Of a stretch of DNA of 6,284 bases, positions 1 to 5,529 are shown piece by piece. Position numbers and translations under genes: made by a program. Below the pieces are notes generated by a model. The model saw only the letters and a program-made list of their open reading frames with translations. It had not been told where the DNA came from and did no database searches. Location: the NCBI GenBank assembly GCA_019417795.1, contig DXUR01000166.1:1-6284 (forward strand). The letters are read 5' to 3'. The DNA comes from Clostridiales bacterium (GTDB taxonomy: Bacteria; Bacillota_A; Clostridia; Oscillospirales; Oscillospiraceae). Numbering within the stretch: position 1 is the first letter of the stretch; every line of letters begins with the position of its first letter.

Positions 1-122
1 ATATAAAAGGTTTTGCAGCGGGTCAGCAGCGCGGGGGAGACCCGGCGGGGCTGCACCCGCACCTCGCCCCGGATGCCGTGGGCGTTGACGATGCGGCCCA
101 CCCGGATAAATTCCTGCTTCAT
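1..122 (-). CDS. rimM: Ribosome maturation factor RimM, N-terminal fragment (cut by window edge)
   Basis: Reading the minus strand from the ATG at 122 gives 40 complete codons starting MKQEFIRVGRIVNAHGIRGE, followed by VRVQP and, near the edge, LLTRCKTFY. The pattern VGRI-N-HGIRGEV-V-P with a later KT-(L/F)-Y is the N-terminal signature of RimM. RimM binds ribosomal protein S19 in the 30S head and assists 16S rRNA processing and 30S assembly in the cytoplasm. Full-length RimM is about 165-180 residues, so only about a quarter is visible and the PRC-barrel half lies outside. An AAGGAG at 129-134 with a 6-nt spacer fixes the start. In many Firmicutes rimM sits inside an rpsP/ffh-rimM-trmD-rplS operon; here it appears to be first in its transcript, with a promoter at 160-188. 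The acidic residue often seen after the V-P element is replaced by an Arg-Arg-Val stretch. Identification is from motif recognition on a fragment. Confidence 0.85.
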   Translation of the reverse strand, partial: MKQEFIRVGRIVNAHGIRGEVRVQPRRVSPALLTRCKTFY

Positions 123-159
123 AAAGCACTCCTTGTCTGTGTTTGATTTCTTGCCTGTT

Positions 160-188
160 ATTATATACGTTTTCGGCGGGGCAGGCAA
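160..188 (-). promoter_or_regulatory. Predicted sigma-A promoter for rimM
   Basis: On the minus strand the -10 box is a perfect TATAAT (rc of 160-165) and the -35 is TTGCCT (rc of 183-188, 4 of 6 consensus), separated by 17 nt. Transcription would start near 153, giving a leader of roughly 30 nt before the rimM ATG. Confidence 0.6.
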
Positions 189-258
189 TAGGAACCTAAT
201 TTCTGAAAAAATGGGAGACTTTTTTGTCGGCGATCTGCGCTTTCGTGCAATCAGCGTC

Positions 259-287
259 TTGACGGACGGAAAAAAAGAGGGTATAAG
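259..287 (+). promoter_or_regulatory. Predicted sigma-A promoter for the NSS transporter
   Basis: TTGACG at 259-264 and TATAAG at 282-287 each match consensus at 5 of 6 positions, with a 17-nt spacer. The start site would be near 294, leaving a leader of about 32 nt that carries an AGGA ribosome binding site at 315-318 and has no room for a riboswitch. The minus-strand rimM promoter lies about 70 bp away, so the two units are divergent with back-to-back promoters. Confidence 0.65.
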
Positions 288-325
288 TAATATGTTTTGC
301 ATACTGAAGAAGAGAGGAATCGTTT

Positions 326-1768
326 ATGGAGACAAAACGTGCCAGTTGGGCCAGCAATCTGGGCTTCCTGATGGCGGCCATCGGCTCTGCGGTTGGCTTG
401 GGCAATATCTGGGGCTTCCCCTACAAAATGGGTAAGTCCGGCGGCTTCGCGTATCTGGCGGTCTATGCGCTGCTGGCAATTTTCGTGGGCTTTATCGTCA
501 TGGCTTCGGAGCTTGCCATGGGCCGCAAGACCGGGCAGGGCGCTATGGGCACCTATCACGCCCTGACGAAGAAATTCCGGTGGATCGGCTGGCTGGCGCT
601 GTTCTCTCCCTTTGCGGTGATGGGCTTTTACGCGGTGCTGGGCGGTTACTGCATCGAATATATGGCCCTGAACCTCAGCAACTTTGCCTTCGGCAGCGAA
701 TCGCTGGCCACCGGCGGGGAGATGTTTGCCGCCATGCTGTCCAATCCTGCCGGAGCGGTGCTGTTTGCCGCCCTGTTTCTGGCTCTGTGCTATCTTATCA
801 ACCGGAGCGGCATTTCCGGCGGCATTGAGAAGTTCAATAACGTAGGCATGCCCACGCTGTTTGTTATGCTGGTGGTCATCATCATCCGCTCCCTAACCCT
901 GCCCGGCGCTATGGAGGGCCTGAAGTTCATGTTCGTGCCGGGATACGCCGTGGAAGCCGGGTTTGTGGCGGAGACGCCCAGCCTGCTGTCTGTGTTTGCC
1001 AGCGCCGGCGGGCAGATGTTCTTCTCCCTGTCTCTGGCGATGGGCGCCATGATCACCTACGGCTCCTATCTGAACCAGAAAGAAGATCTGGTGAAAAACT
1101 CCGCGATCATCGTGTTTGCGGATACGCTGGTGGCTACTATGGCCGGTATCGCTGTGATCCCCGCTGCCGTAGCCAACGGCATCGCCAGCGGAACGCCGCT
1201 GGACCAGATCAAGCTGGGCGGCCCGAATCTGCTGTTTGTCACCTTACAGGATGTGTTCCGGGCCATGGGCACCGTCGGCGCGCTGTTCGGCGTGATTTTC
1301 TATCTGCTGGTGCTGATTGCCGCCATTTCCTCCGCCATCGCCCTGATCGAGGTGGACATCACCTATTTTCTGGACCGGGCGGAGCAGAAAGGCAGAAAGG
1401 GAAACCGCCCCAAGGTGGCGTTTCTGGTCTGCCTTGCCATTTTCGCAGTTTCGGTGCTGGTAGGGATCGACGGTCTGGGTACCACCGGTGTGTTCCCCTG
1501 GCCTGCGACCGCCGGCTGGAACGATTCCATGCTGGACTTTGTGGATATGCTGTCTGAGGGCCTGGCCATGCCCATCGGCGCTTTGATGATGAGCATTATG
1601 GTGGGCTGGGAGATCCGTCCTCAGACGGTTCTGGACGAGCTCCATATCGGCTATACCGGCAGGATCGACACCTTCTATCGGATCTGCATCAAGTATATCA
1701 CGCCCATCGGTATGCTGCTGGTGCTGGCGGGACAGGTGAACGAATTCTTCTCACTGAACTGGTTCTGA
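326..1768 (+). CDS. Sodium-dependent transporter, NSS/SNF family (LeuT fold, 11 TM)
   Basis: A 480-residue integral membrane protein of the neurotransmitter:sodium symporter family, expected to import an amino acid or related compound with Na+. Residues 8-27 align without gaps to LeuT TM1 and keep G20, A22, V23 and N27, which line the Na+ sites. TM6 carries GGQMFFSLSLAMG (228-240), with S234 where LeuT has the Na1 ligand T254. In TM7, D266 falls at or next to LeuT N286. TM8 keeps A332, S335 and S336, matching the Na2 ligands A351, T354 and S355. I count eleven hydrophobic segments (about 11-30, 40-62, 88-118, 142-158, 175-192, 222-248, 258-285, 304-345, 362-380, 402-428, 449-472), the number usual for prokaryotic members. 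Unusually, TM1 reads NIWGFP (27-32): the gating arginine at LeuT position 30 is glycine, although the LD-x-x-D pair of TM10 (D404, D407) is kept. The usual GGGAF of TM2 is GGFAY. Substrate cannot be read from sequence. The ATG at 326 follows AGGA with a 7-nt spacer and appears monocistronic. Confidence 0.93.
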   Translation: METKRASWASNLGFLMAAIGSAVGLGNIWGFPYKMGKSGGFAYLAVYALLAIFVGFIVMASELAMGRKTGQGAMGTYHALTKKFRWIGWLALFSPFAVMGFYAVLGGYCIEYMALNLSNFAFGSESLATGGEMFAAMLSNPAGAVLFAALFLALCYLINRSGISGGIEKFNNVGMPTLFVMLVVIIIRSLTLPGAMEGLKFMFVPGYAVEAGFVAETPSLLSVFASAGGQMFFSLSLAMGAMITYGSYLNQKEDLVKNSAIIVFADTLVATMAGIAVIPAAVANGIASGTPLDQIKLGGPNLLFVTLQDVFRAMGTVGALFGVIFYLLVLIAAISSAIALIEVDITYFLDRAEQKGRKGNRPKVAFLVCLAIFAVSVLVGIDGLGTTGVFPWPATAGWNDSMLDFVDMLSEGLAMPIGALMMSIMVGWEIRPQTVLDELHIGYTGRIDTFYRICIKYITPIGMLLVLAGQVNEFFSLNWF

Positions 1769-1790
1769 TTGGTTCAGATTGGTCCTAAAT

Positions 1791-1830
1791 AAAAATCAAG
1801 GGAACGGTTATTCCGTTCCCTTGATTTTTT
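1791..1830. terminator. Bidirectional intrinsic terminator between convergent genes
   Basis: A perfect 17-bp inverted repeat (1791-1807 pairing with 1813-1829) closes a TTATT loop. The plus strand ends in TTTTTT (1825-1830). On the minus strand, the A-rich left side (1787-1795) becomes a U-tract. It lies 22 nt after the transporter stop and 7 nt after the oxidoreductase stop (reading the other way), so it can end both transcripts. Confidence 0.93.
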
Positions 1831-1837
1831 ACTATTA

Positions 1838-3049
1838 CTATGTTCCGCTTTTCAGCAGGCCGGCCAAATAGCCGCTGGACCAGGCCCATTGCAGATTGTA
1901 GCCGCCGCAGTCGCCGTCGATGTCCAGCACCTCACCGGCGGCGTACAGCCCCGGCACCAGGCGGCTTTGGAGGGTTTTGGGGTCAAACTCGGCGGTACGG
2001 ATACCGCCGGCTGTGACCTGCGCCCCGTCAAAGCCCAGTACGCTGACCACCGGCAGAGCGAAGTCCTTGGCGGCTCCCGCGATCTTCCGCAGATCGGCGG
2101 GAGACAGGGATGCCACAGGGTCCGTCAGTACGTAGCCTGCATACCGCAGGACCGTGCGGCCCAGACGGTTGTGGAGCACCCCGGCCAACAGGTTTTCCGT
2201 GGTCAGCTCCGGCATGGAGCTAAGCCGCCTGCGGAGCAGCTCCTCGATTTCCGGTGCGGAACACTGGGGCAACAGGTCGATGTGAAGCGTCAGGGGGCCT
2301 TTTTCCGTGGCGGCGGATCGGGACAGCTCAAACACGGCGGGGCCGCTGACACCGAAGTCGGTAAACTGAACTTCACCCCGGCTGGCGGCCACGGCGTCCC
2401 GGTTCCGGCAGAGACGGAGGTCGGCGTTGGCCCGGACGCCCTTCAAAGCCTTGACAAAGGTGTTGTCCGTCTTGATCTGTACCAGTGCGGGATACAGCTT
2501 GGTGACGCTGTGGCCCAAGGATTGCAGCAGTTCGTAGCCGCTGCGGGTGCCCCCCAGCTTTCCACCGGCCATGCCGCCGCAGCAGACGATGACCCGGTCC
2601 GCCGGGAGGGTCTCCTCGGCGGAGAGGACGGTGAAGCCCTTTTTCGTTTTCTTCAGGCCCGTCACCTCGAACCCGGCGCGGGTCGTGACCCCGGCGGCGT
2701 CGGCGGCGAAGCGCAGCACGTCCACCACGCTGCCTGCCTGATCGGAGTAGGGATAGACCCGGCCATTGTCCTCCGCCGTGGTCAGCAGGCCCAGACCGTG
2801 AAAGAAATCCAGCGTGGCATCCAGACTCAGTGTTTCAAAGGCGGGGCGGATGAAAGAGGCGTCCTGTCCGTGATAGTAGGGAAGGCCCATGTTCAGGTTG
2901 GTGAGGTTGCAGCGGCCATTGCCAGTGGAGAGCAGCTTGCGGCCAACACGGGCTTGCCGCTCCAGCAGCGTGACGCTATGGCCGCCCTTGGCGGCGGTGA
3001 TGGCGGCCATGAGGCCGGAGGCCCCGCCGCCGATAACGATGACATTCAT
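1838..3049 (-). CDS. HI0933/YhiN-family FAD-dependent oxidoreductase
   Basis: A 403-residue soluble flavoprotein of the HI0933-like family (E. coli YhiN; often auto-named NAD(P)/FAD-dependent or 'aminoacetone oxidase family' protein). The N-terminus is a Rossmann dinucleotide fold: MNVIVIGGGASGL with GGGASG at 7-12 and the ribose-binding acid E30 at the end of the second strand. Next comes GRKLLSTGNGRCNLTN (36-51), a family hallmark. The C-terminus carries the second FAD-contacting hallmark, AAGEVLDIDGDCGGYNLQ (370-387), then WAWSSGYLAG. Length is typical and nothing is broken. The physiological substrate of this family is not established, so no reaction is assigned. An upstream in-frame ATG at 3070 would add seven residues, but AAAGGAG at 3056-3062, 6 nt before the ATG at 3049, favours the shorter form, which starts directly with the Rossmann strand. 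It has its own promoter and converges on the NSS gene. Confidence 0.93.
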   Translation of the reverse strand: MNVIVIGGGASGLMAAITAAKGGHSVTLLERQARVGRKLLSTGNGRCNLTNLNMGLPYYHGQDASFIRPAFETLSLDATLDFFHGLGLLTTAEDNGRVYPYSDQAGSVVDVLRFAADAAGVTTRAGFEVTGLKKTKKGFTVLSAEETLPADRVIVCCGGMAGGKLGGTRSGYELLQSLGHSVTKLYPALVQIKTDNTFVKALKGVRANADLRLCRNRDAVAASRGEVQFTDFGVSGPAVFELSRSAATEKGPLTLHIDLLPQCSAPEIEELLRRRLSSMPELTTENLLAGVLHNRLGRTVLRYAGYVLTDPVASLSPADLRKIAGAAKDFALPVVSVLGFDGAQVTAGGIRTAEFDPKTLQSRLVPGLYAAGEVLDIDGDCGGYNLQWAWSSGYLAGLLKSGT

Positions 3050-3055
3050 GGTTGG

Positions 3056-3062
3056 CTCCTTT
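3056..3062 (-). promoter_or_regulatory. Ribosome binding site deciding the oxidoreductase start
   Basis: The minus strand reads AAAGGAG here, with a 6-nt spacer to the ATG at 3049. The alternative ATG at 3070 lies upstream of this site and so cannot use it. Confidence 0.8.
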
Positions 3063-3099
3063 CGCCGCAATTCGGCACAGGAATATTGTTACGCTGTTC

Positions 3100-3128
3100 A
3101 TTATACGGGACTTGAGCAGAAAAGACAA
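3100..3128 (-). promoter_or_regulatory. Predicted sigma-A promoter for the oxidoreductase
   Basis: On the minus strand, TTGTCT (rc of 3123-3128, 4 of 6) and a perfect TATAAT (rc of 3100-3105) are separated by 17 nt. Transcription would start near 3093, leaving a leader of about 44 nt. Confidence 0.6.
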
Positions 3129-3259
3129 GAGCGGTCTGGACTTCCAACATAAGCAACGTTAATGACAGTGTTTATTGTGAAAGCACACCATAAATCAGCC
3201 TGTAAAGCATCCGTTTTTTGCCAACACCTGCTAAAGATACTAAAAATTTGGAAAAATGG
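3129..3259. other. Spacer between divergent promoters, no gene seen
   Basis: This AT-richer stretch separates the oxidoreductase promoter from the riboswitch promoter. It has no convincing coding region or RNA gene. The only structure noticed is a weak imperfect inverted repeat at 3171-3194 (TTTAT/ATAAA arms enclosing GTG/CAC), which could be an operator but is too short to call. A-rich runs just upstream of the -35 at 3260 could help polymerase binding. Confidence 0.5.
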
Positions 3260-3288
3260 TTGACAATGGCGAAAAGCGGTGCTAATAT
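3260..3288 (+). promoter_or_regulatory. Sigma-A promoter of the riboswitch-importer operon
   Basis: A perfect TTGACA at 3260-3265 is followed after 17 nt by TAATAT at 3283-3288 (4 of 6). The start site would be near 3295, some 14 nt before the riboswitch P1 helix, as expected for a riboswitch transcript. The region upstream of the -35 is A/T-rich. Confidence 0.8.
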
Positions 3289-3308
3289 GCAGTCAAAATT
3301 GAATCGCT

Positions 3309-3473
3309 TGATAGAGGCGCGGTATCCATCAGTACTCTCCACAAGGCCAGCGCAGCCGTGGAGTGGGAAAGGGGCCACCGCCGAAGTGTCAGGACAATGC
3401 CTGTTGTCCGGATGCTGGGTCGGCAGAGAAGATCTGTCGGACTGTCACAAGAATTTTTTGTGAAGCGCTATCA
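3309..3473 (+). promoter_or_regulatory. Lysine riboswitch aptamer (L-box)
   Basis: The conserved L-box blocks appear in order: GATAGAGGCGC (3310-3320), AGTA (3331-3334), GGGAAAGG then CCGCCGAAG (3365-3386), GCTGGG (3414-3419) and GGACTGTCA (3439-3447). All five helices can be drawn. P1 is 3309-3314 with 3468-3473. P2 has GGCG/CGCC (3316-3319 with 3379-3382) at its base and CTCCAC/GTGGAG (3337-3342 with 3358-3363) above. P3 is 3385-3390 with 3411-3416 plus 3392-3397 with 3404-3409. P4 is 3421-3427 with 3433-3439. P5 is 3445-3450 with 3458-3463. The L3 hexaloop TGCCTG (3398-3403) is complementary to L2 (CAG at 3348-3350 and GCA at 3352-3354, with C3351 bulged), reproducing the kissing loop typical of this class. 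The RNA binds L-lysine and here precedes an amino-acid ABC importer, so it should switch that importer off when lysine is plentiful. Confidence 0.95.
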
Positions 3474-3536
3474 TTGGCTGTTCGGAGGTGTCCTATTTTC
3501 AAGGGACAGATTTTCCGTATATTCCATGAACCGCTT
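3463..3536 (+). promoter_or_regulatory. Proposed antiterminator of the lysine riboswitch
   Basis: Two blocks around the P1 3' strand are complementary to the 5' arm of the downstream terminator. AAGCG (3463-3467) pairs with CGCTT (3532-3536), and TCATTGG (3471-3477, U3475 bulged) pairs with CCATGA (3524-3529). A small hairpin (3489-3494 with 3503-3508) folds inside. This structure uses up the P1 3' strand and the terminator 5' arm, so it excludes both P1 and the terminator. That is the expected logic for an OFF switch: no lysine gives antitermination, lysine gives termination. It is drawn by hand without energy calculation. Confidence 0.7.
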
Positions 3537-3557
3537 GGCAAAGCGGTTCATTTTTTT
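3526..3557 (+). terminator. Intrinsic terminator of the riboswitch expression platform
   Basis: A perfect 11-bp stem (3526-3536 with 3541-3551) encloses a GGCA tetraloop and runs into seven T residues (3551-3557). It lies between the aptamer and the binding-protein gene and is not preceded by any coding region, so its role is attenuation rather than ending a gene. Confidence 0.93.
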
Positions 3558-3597
3558 CATCATTCCTCGCCGGCGGGGAAGAAAAACGCCGGACAAG

Positions 3598-3603
3598 AAG
3601 GAG
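3598..3603 (+). promoter_or_regulatory. Ribosome binding site deciding the binding-protein start
   Basis: AAGGAG lies 5 nt before the ATG at 3609. The reading frame stays open upstream to 3363, but that part is the riboswitch and terminator; this site and the lipoprotein signal peptide directly after 3609 mark the real start. Confidence 0.85.
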
Positions 3604-3608
3604 ACAGT

Positions 3609-4538
3609 ATGAGAAGAAGATGGATGAGCGCAATTCTGGCCCTGACCATGGCTCTGGCCCTCACCGCCTGCGGCGGCAGCAACAGCAGCGACACCAGCAG
3701 CGATGCCGCCAACAGCACCCCCGCTGAGACCGAAACCCCTGCCGACACCACCGTGACCCCCGGCGTGGGCGATGACGGCGTGTTCACCGTGGGCATGGAG
3801 TGCGCCTACGCTCCTTACAACTGGACACAGATGGACGATTCCAACGGCGCGGTGCCCATTTCCAACGTTCCCGGCGCTTACGCCAACGGCTACGATGTGA
3901 TGATCGCCCAGCGTATCTGCGAGACCTACGGCTGGGAGCTTGAGATCGTGTCCTCCGCGTGGGATTCCCTGTGCCCCGCCGTGCAGTCCGGCACCATGGA
4001 CGCCAACATTGCCGGTCAGTCCATGACCGCCGACCGCATGAATGAAGTGGATATGGCAGGCCCCTACTACTACGCTACCATCGTGGTCCTGACCACCAAG
4101 GACAGCCAGTATGCCAACGCAGCCTCTATCGCTGATCTGGCCGGCGGCACCTGCACCTCCCAGTCCGGCACCATCTGGTATGATTCCTGCCTGCCCCAGA
4201 TCGAGAACACCAACCTGCTGGCTCCTGCCGACAGTGCCCCCGCGATGATCATGCAGCTCCAGACCGGCGCTGTGGACTATGTCTGCACCGATATGCCCAC
4301 CGCTCTGGCCGCCGTCGCCAAGGACGACAATCTGGTGATCCTGAACTTCTCCGGCACCGACGGCGACTTCCAGTTTGCTACTGAAGAAGAACGGGCCGAG
4401 AACGTGAACATCGGCATCTCTGTCCAGAAGGGCAACACCCAGCTGGCCGACGCCATCGACACCGTCCTCTCCGTTCTGAATGAGGAGCAGTTCAACGCCC
4501 TGATGGATCAGGCTATTTCCATTCAGCCTGAGATCTGA
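3609..4538 (+). CDS. Lipoprotein substrate-binding protein of a lysine ABC importer (family 3)
   Basis: A 309-residue extracellular binding protein anchored to the outer face of the membrane. The N-terminus is a lipoprotein signal: MRRRWM, a hydrophobic core, then the lipobox LTAC with the lipidated cysteine at C21. Residues 22-57 form a Ser/Thr/Asp/Pro-rich linker. The mature domain matches SBP_bac_3 (polar amino acid binding): VFTVGMECAYAPYNW (58-72), GYDVMIAQRICETYGWELE (94-112), SAWDSLCPAVQSGTMDANI (116-134) and the ligand-site segment SMTADRMNEVD (138-148). R143 is where family members hold the ligand alpha-carboxylate; T188 (SGT) and D228 (CTDMPTA) sit where others bind carboxylate and alpha-amino groups. 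The lysine riboswitch directly upstream makes lysine the likely ligand; the motifs alone show only an amino acid. The gene uses strongly C-ending codons, consistent with high expression. The mature domain has six cysteines beyond C21, which is many for this family. Confidence 0.93.
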   Translation: MRRRWMSAILALTMALALTACGGSNSSDTSSDAANSTPAETETPADTTVTPGVGDDGVFTVGMECAYAPYNWTQMDDSNGAVPISNVPGAYANGYDVMIAQRICETYGWELEIVSSAWDSLCPAVQSGTMDANIAGQSMTADRMNEVDMAGPYYYATIVVLTTKDSQYANAASIADLAGGTCTSQSGTIWYDSCLPQIENTNLLAPADSAPAMIMQLQTGAVDYVCTDMPTALAAVAKDDNLVILNFSGTDGDFQFATEEERAENVNIGISVQKGNTQLADAIDTVLSVLNEEQFNALMDQAISIQPEI

Positions 4539-4546
4539 GTGACCCG

Positions 4547-4568
4547 CCGGGGGTCTCCGGACCCCCGG
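4547..4568 (+). repeat. Intercistronic GC-rich hairpin 1 after the binding-protein gene
   Basis: CCGGGGGTC (4547-4555) pairs perfectly with GACCCCCGG (4560-4568) around a TCCG loop. There is no U-tract, so it is a poor terminator. Sitting 8 nt after the binding-protein stop, it could protect the upstream mRNA from 3' exonucleases. Confidence 0.7.
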
Positions 4569-4582
4569 TGATCCCAAGAAAC

Positions 4583-4597
4583 GCCCCGGCGCGGGGC
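4583..4597 (+). repeat. Intercistronic GC-rich hairpin 2 before the permease gene
   Basis: GCCCCG (4583-4588) pairs with CGGGGC (4592-4597) around a 3-nt loop, again without a U-tract. It stands 14 nt after hairpin 1 and 23 nt before the permease ribosome binding site (GGAG, 4621-4624), so it need not block permease translation. Confidence 0.6.
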
Positions 4598-4631
4598 CTC
4601 GCTGATTATTACAGATGATTGGAGACTGACC

Positions 4632-5528
4632 ATGGATAAGTTTGTGAAGCTGGGACAGGATATGGTCCTGCTGTGGAGCAAGTACAAGGTGATGTACTGG
4701 GCCGGTATCTGGAATACACTGAAGCTGGCCTTCCTCGCCACACTGATCGGCTGCTTCATCGGACTGCTGTGCGGTGTGCTGAATACCATTCCTTATACGA
4801 AGAAGGACCCTCTGCCCAAGCGGTTCCTGCTGAAGCTGCTGCGGATTATCATCCGCATTTATGTAGAGGTGTTCCGGGGGACCCCCATGGTGCTGCAATC
4901 CGTGTTCATTTACTACGGCCTGCCCTACTTCTCCAATAACGCCCTCCGGTTCGACAATATTTTCGCCGCCGCGCTTCTGATCGTGGCCATCAATACCGGC
5001 GCGTACATGGCGGAATCCGTCCGGGGCGGCATCATTTCCATTGACCCCGGCCAGACCGAGGGGGCCAAGGCCATTGGCATGACCCATTTCCAGACCATGG
5101 TGAACGTCATCATGCCTCAGGCCCTGCGGAACATCATGCCCCAGATCGGCAACAACTACATCATCAACGTGAAGGACACCTCCGTTATGTTCATCATCGG
5201 CTTTACGGAGTTCTTCGCCCAGCACCGCTACATCGTGGGCGTTAACAATATGTACTTCCCATCCGCCACCATTGAAATGATCGGCTACCTGACCCTGACG
5301 CTGATCGCATCCCTGATCCTGCGGCTGGTAGAAAAGCTCATGGACGGCTCCGACAGCTACGAGCTGGCCCAGGGAGATCAGCTGGTGATGGCGGCGGGCA
5401 CTTACAGCCATCCCGACCGGGGAACACCCTTTGACGAGGTCAACCGGGAATACACCGGCGAGGAAAAGCGGAACCGCATCCGCATCGGCCTGAAAAACCG
5501 CAACGGCAGCACGAGAGGAGGACGCTGA
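4632..5528 (+). CDS. Amino acid ABC transporter permease (HisM/GlnP type) with long C-terminal tail
   Basis: A 298-residue inner-membrane permease of the His/Glu/Gln/Arg family, expected to homodimerise and form the translocation path for the binding protein's amino acid. An amphipathic N-terminus leads into TM1 (about 25-50). [20 protein letters not shown] (79-98) is the family signature. The cytoplasmic EAA loop, [20 protein letters not shown] (143-162), contacts the ATPase; further TM segments follow at about 110-128, 184-196 and 214-236. Typical members end near the last TM, at roughly 215-250 residues. Here a hydrophilic tail of about 60 residues (237-298) continues, first acidic/polar, then highly basic (about 278-298). 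The start at 4632 follows GGAG with a 7-nt spacer. The stop is separated from the ATPase ATG by one base (TGATATG), and the last codons double as the ATPase ribosome binding site, so the two genes are probably translationally coupled. Confidence 0.93.
   Translation: MDKFVKLGQDMVLLWSKYKVMYWAGIWNTLKLAFLATLIGCFIGLLCGVLNTIPYTKKDPLPKRFLLKLLRIIIRIYVEVFRGTPMVLQSVFIYYGLPYFSNNALRFDNIFAAALLIVAINTGAYMAESVRGGIISIDPGQTEGAKAIGMTHFQTMVNVIMPQALRNIMPQIGNNYIINVKDTSVMFIIGFTEFFAQHRYIVGVNNMYFPSATIEMIGYLTLTLIASLILRLVEKLMDGSDSYELAQGDQLVMAAGTYSHPDRGTPFDEVNREYTGEEKRNRIRIGLKNRNGSTRGGR
5516..5521 (+). promoter_or_regulatory. ATPase ribosome binding site embedded in the permease 3' end
   Basis: A full AGGAGG lies inside the last permease codons (encoding Arg-Gly-Gly-Arg) with an 8-nt spacer to the ATPase ATG at 5530. 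The basic C-terminal end of the permease is therefore partly dictated by this site. Confidence 0.85.
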
Positions 5529-5529
5529 T

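Noticed and set aside
205..225. A-tract and T-tract inverted repeat (AAAAAA, 8-nt gap, TTTTTT) upstream of the NSS promoter
   Set aside because: The arms are only A-T pairs, and it lies upstream of both divergent promoters, so it cannot act as a terminator for either. It may just be an AT-rich promoter flank.
13..435. Plus-strand open frame of 140 codons spanning the rimM/NSS divergent region
   Set aside because: It runs across the rimM N-terminus in antisense, two promoters and the start of the NSS gene, and has no domain or ribosome binding site.
1889..3115. Long open frame (408 codons) on the plus strand opposite the flavoprotein gene
   Set aside because: The minus-strand reading has clear Rossmann and HI0933 motifs, a ribosome binding site and a promoter. 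The plus-strand product is low-complexity Gly/Gln/Ala/Val with no family resemblance.
3309..3473. Alternative reading of the leader as a T-box or another amino-acid riboswitch
   Set aside because: There is no T-box consensus (AGGGTGGNACCGCG) and no specifier-loop stem. The conserved blocks and the kissing loop match the lysine class specifically.
3363..3608. N-terminal extension of the binding-protein frame starting inside the riboswitch
   Set aside because: The frame is open only by chance. The extension would translate the aptamer and terminator and bury the lipoprotein signal peptide; the AAGGAG at 3598 marks the real start at 3609.
3526..3612. A 28-codon leader peptide whose TGA overlaps the binding-protein ATG (ATGA)
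   Set aside because: Its ATG lies inside the terminator stem and has no Shine-Dalgarno at a workable distance; the AGGTG at 3486-3490 is more than 30 nt away. The ATGA overlap looks accidental, though translational coupling cannot be fully excluded.
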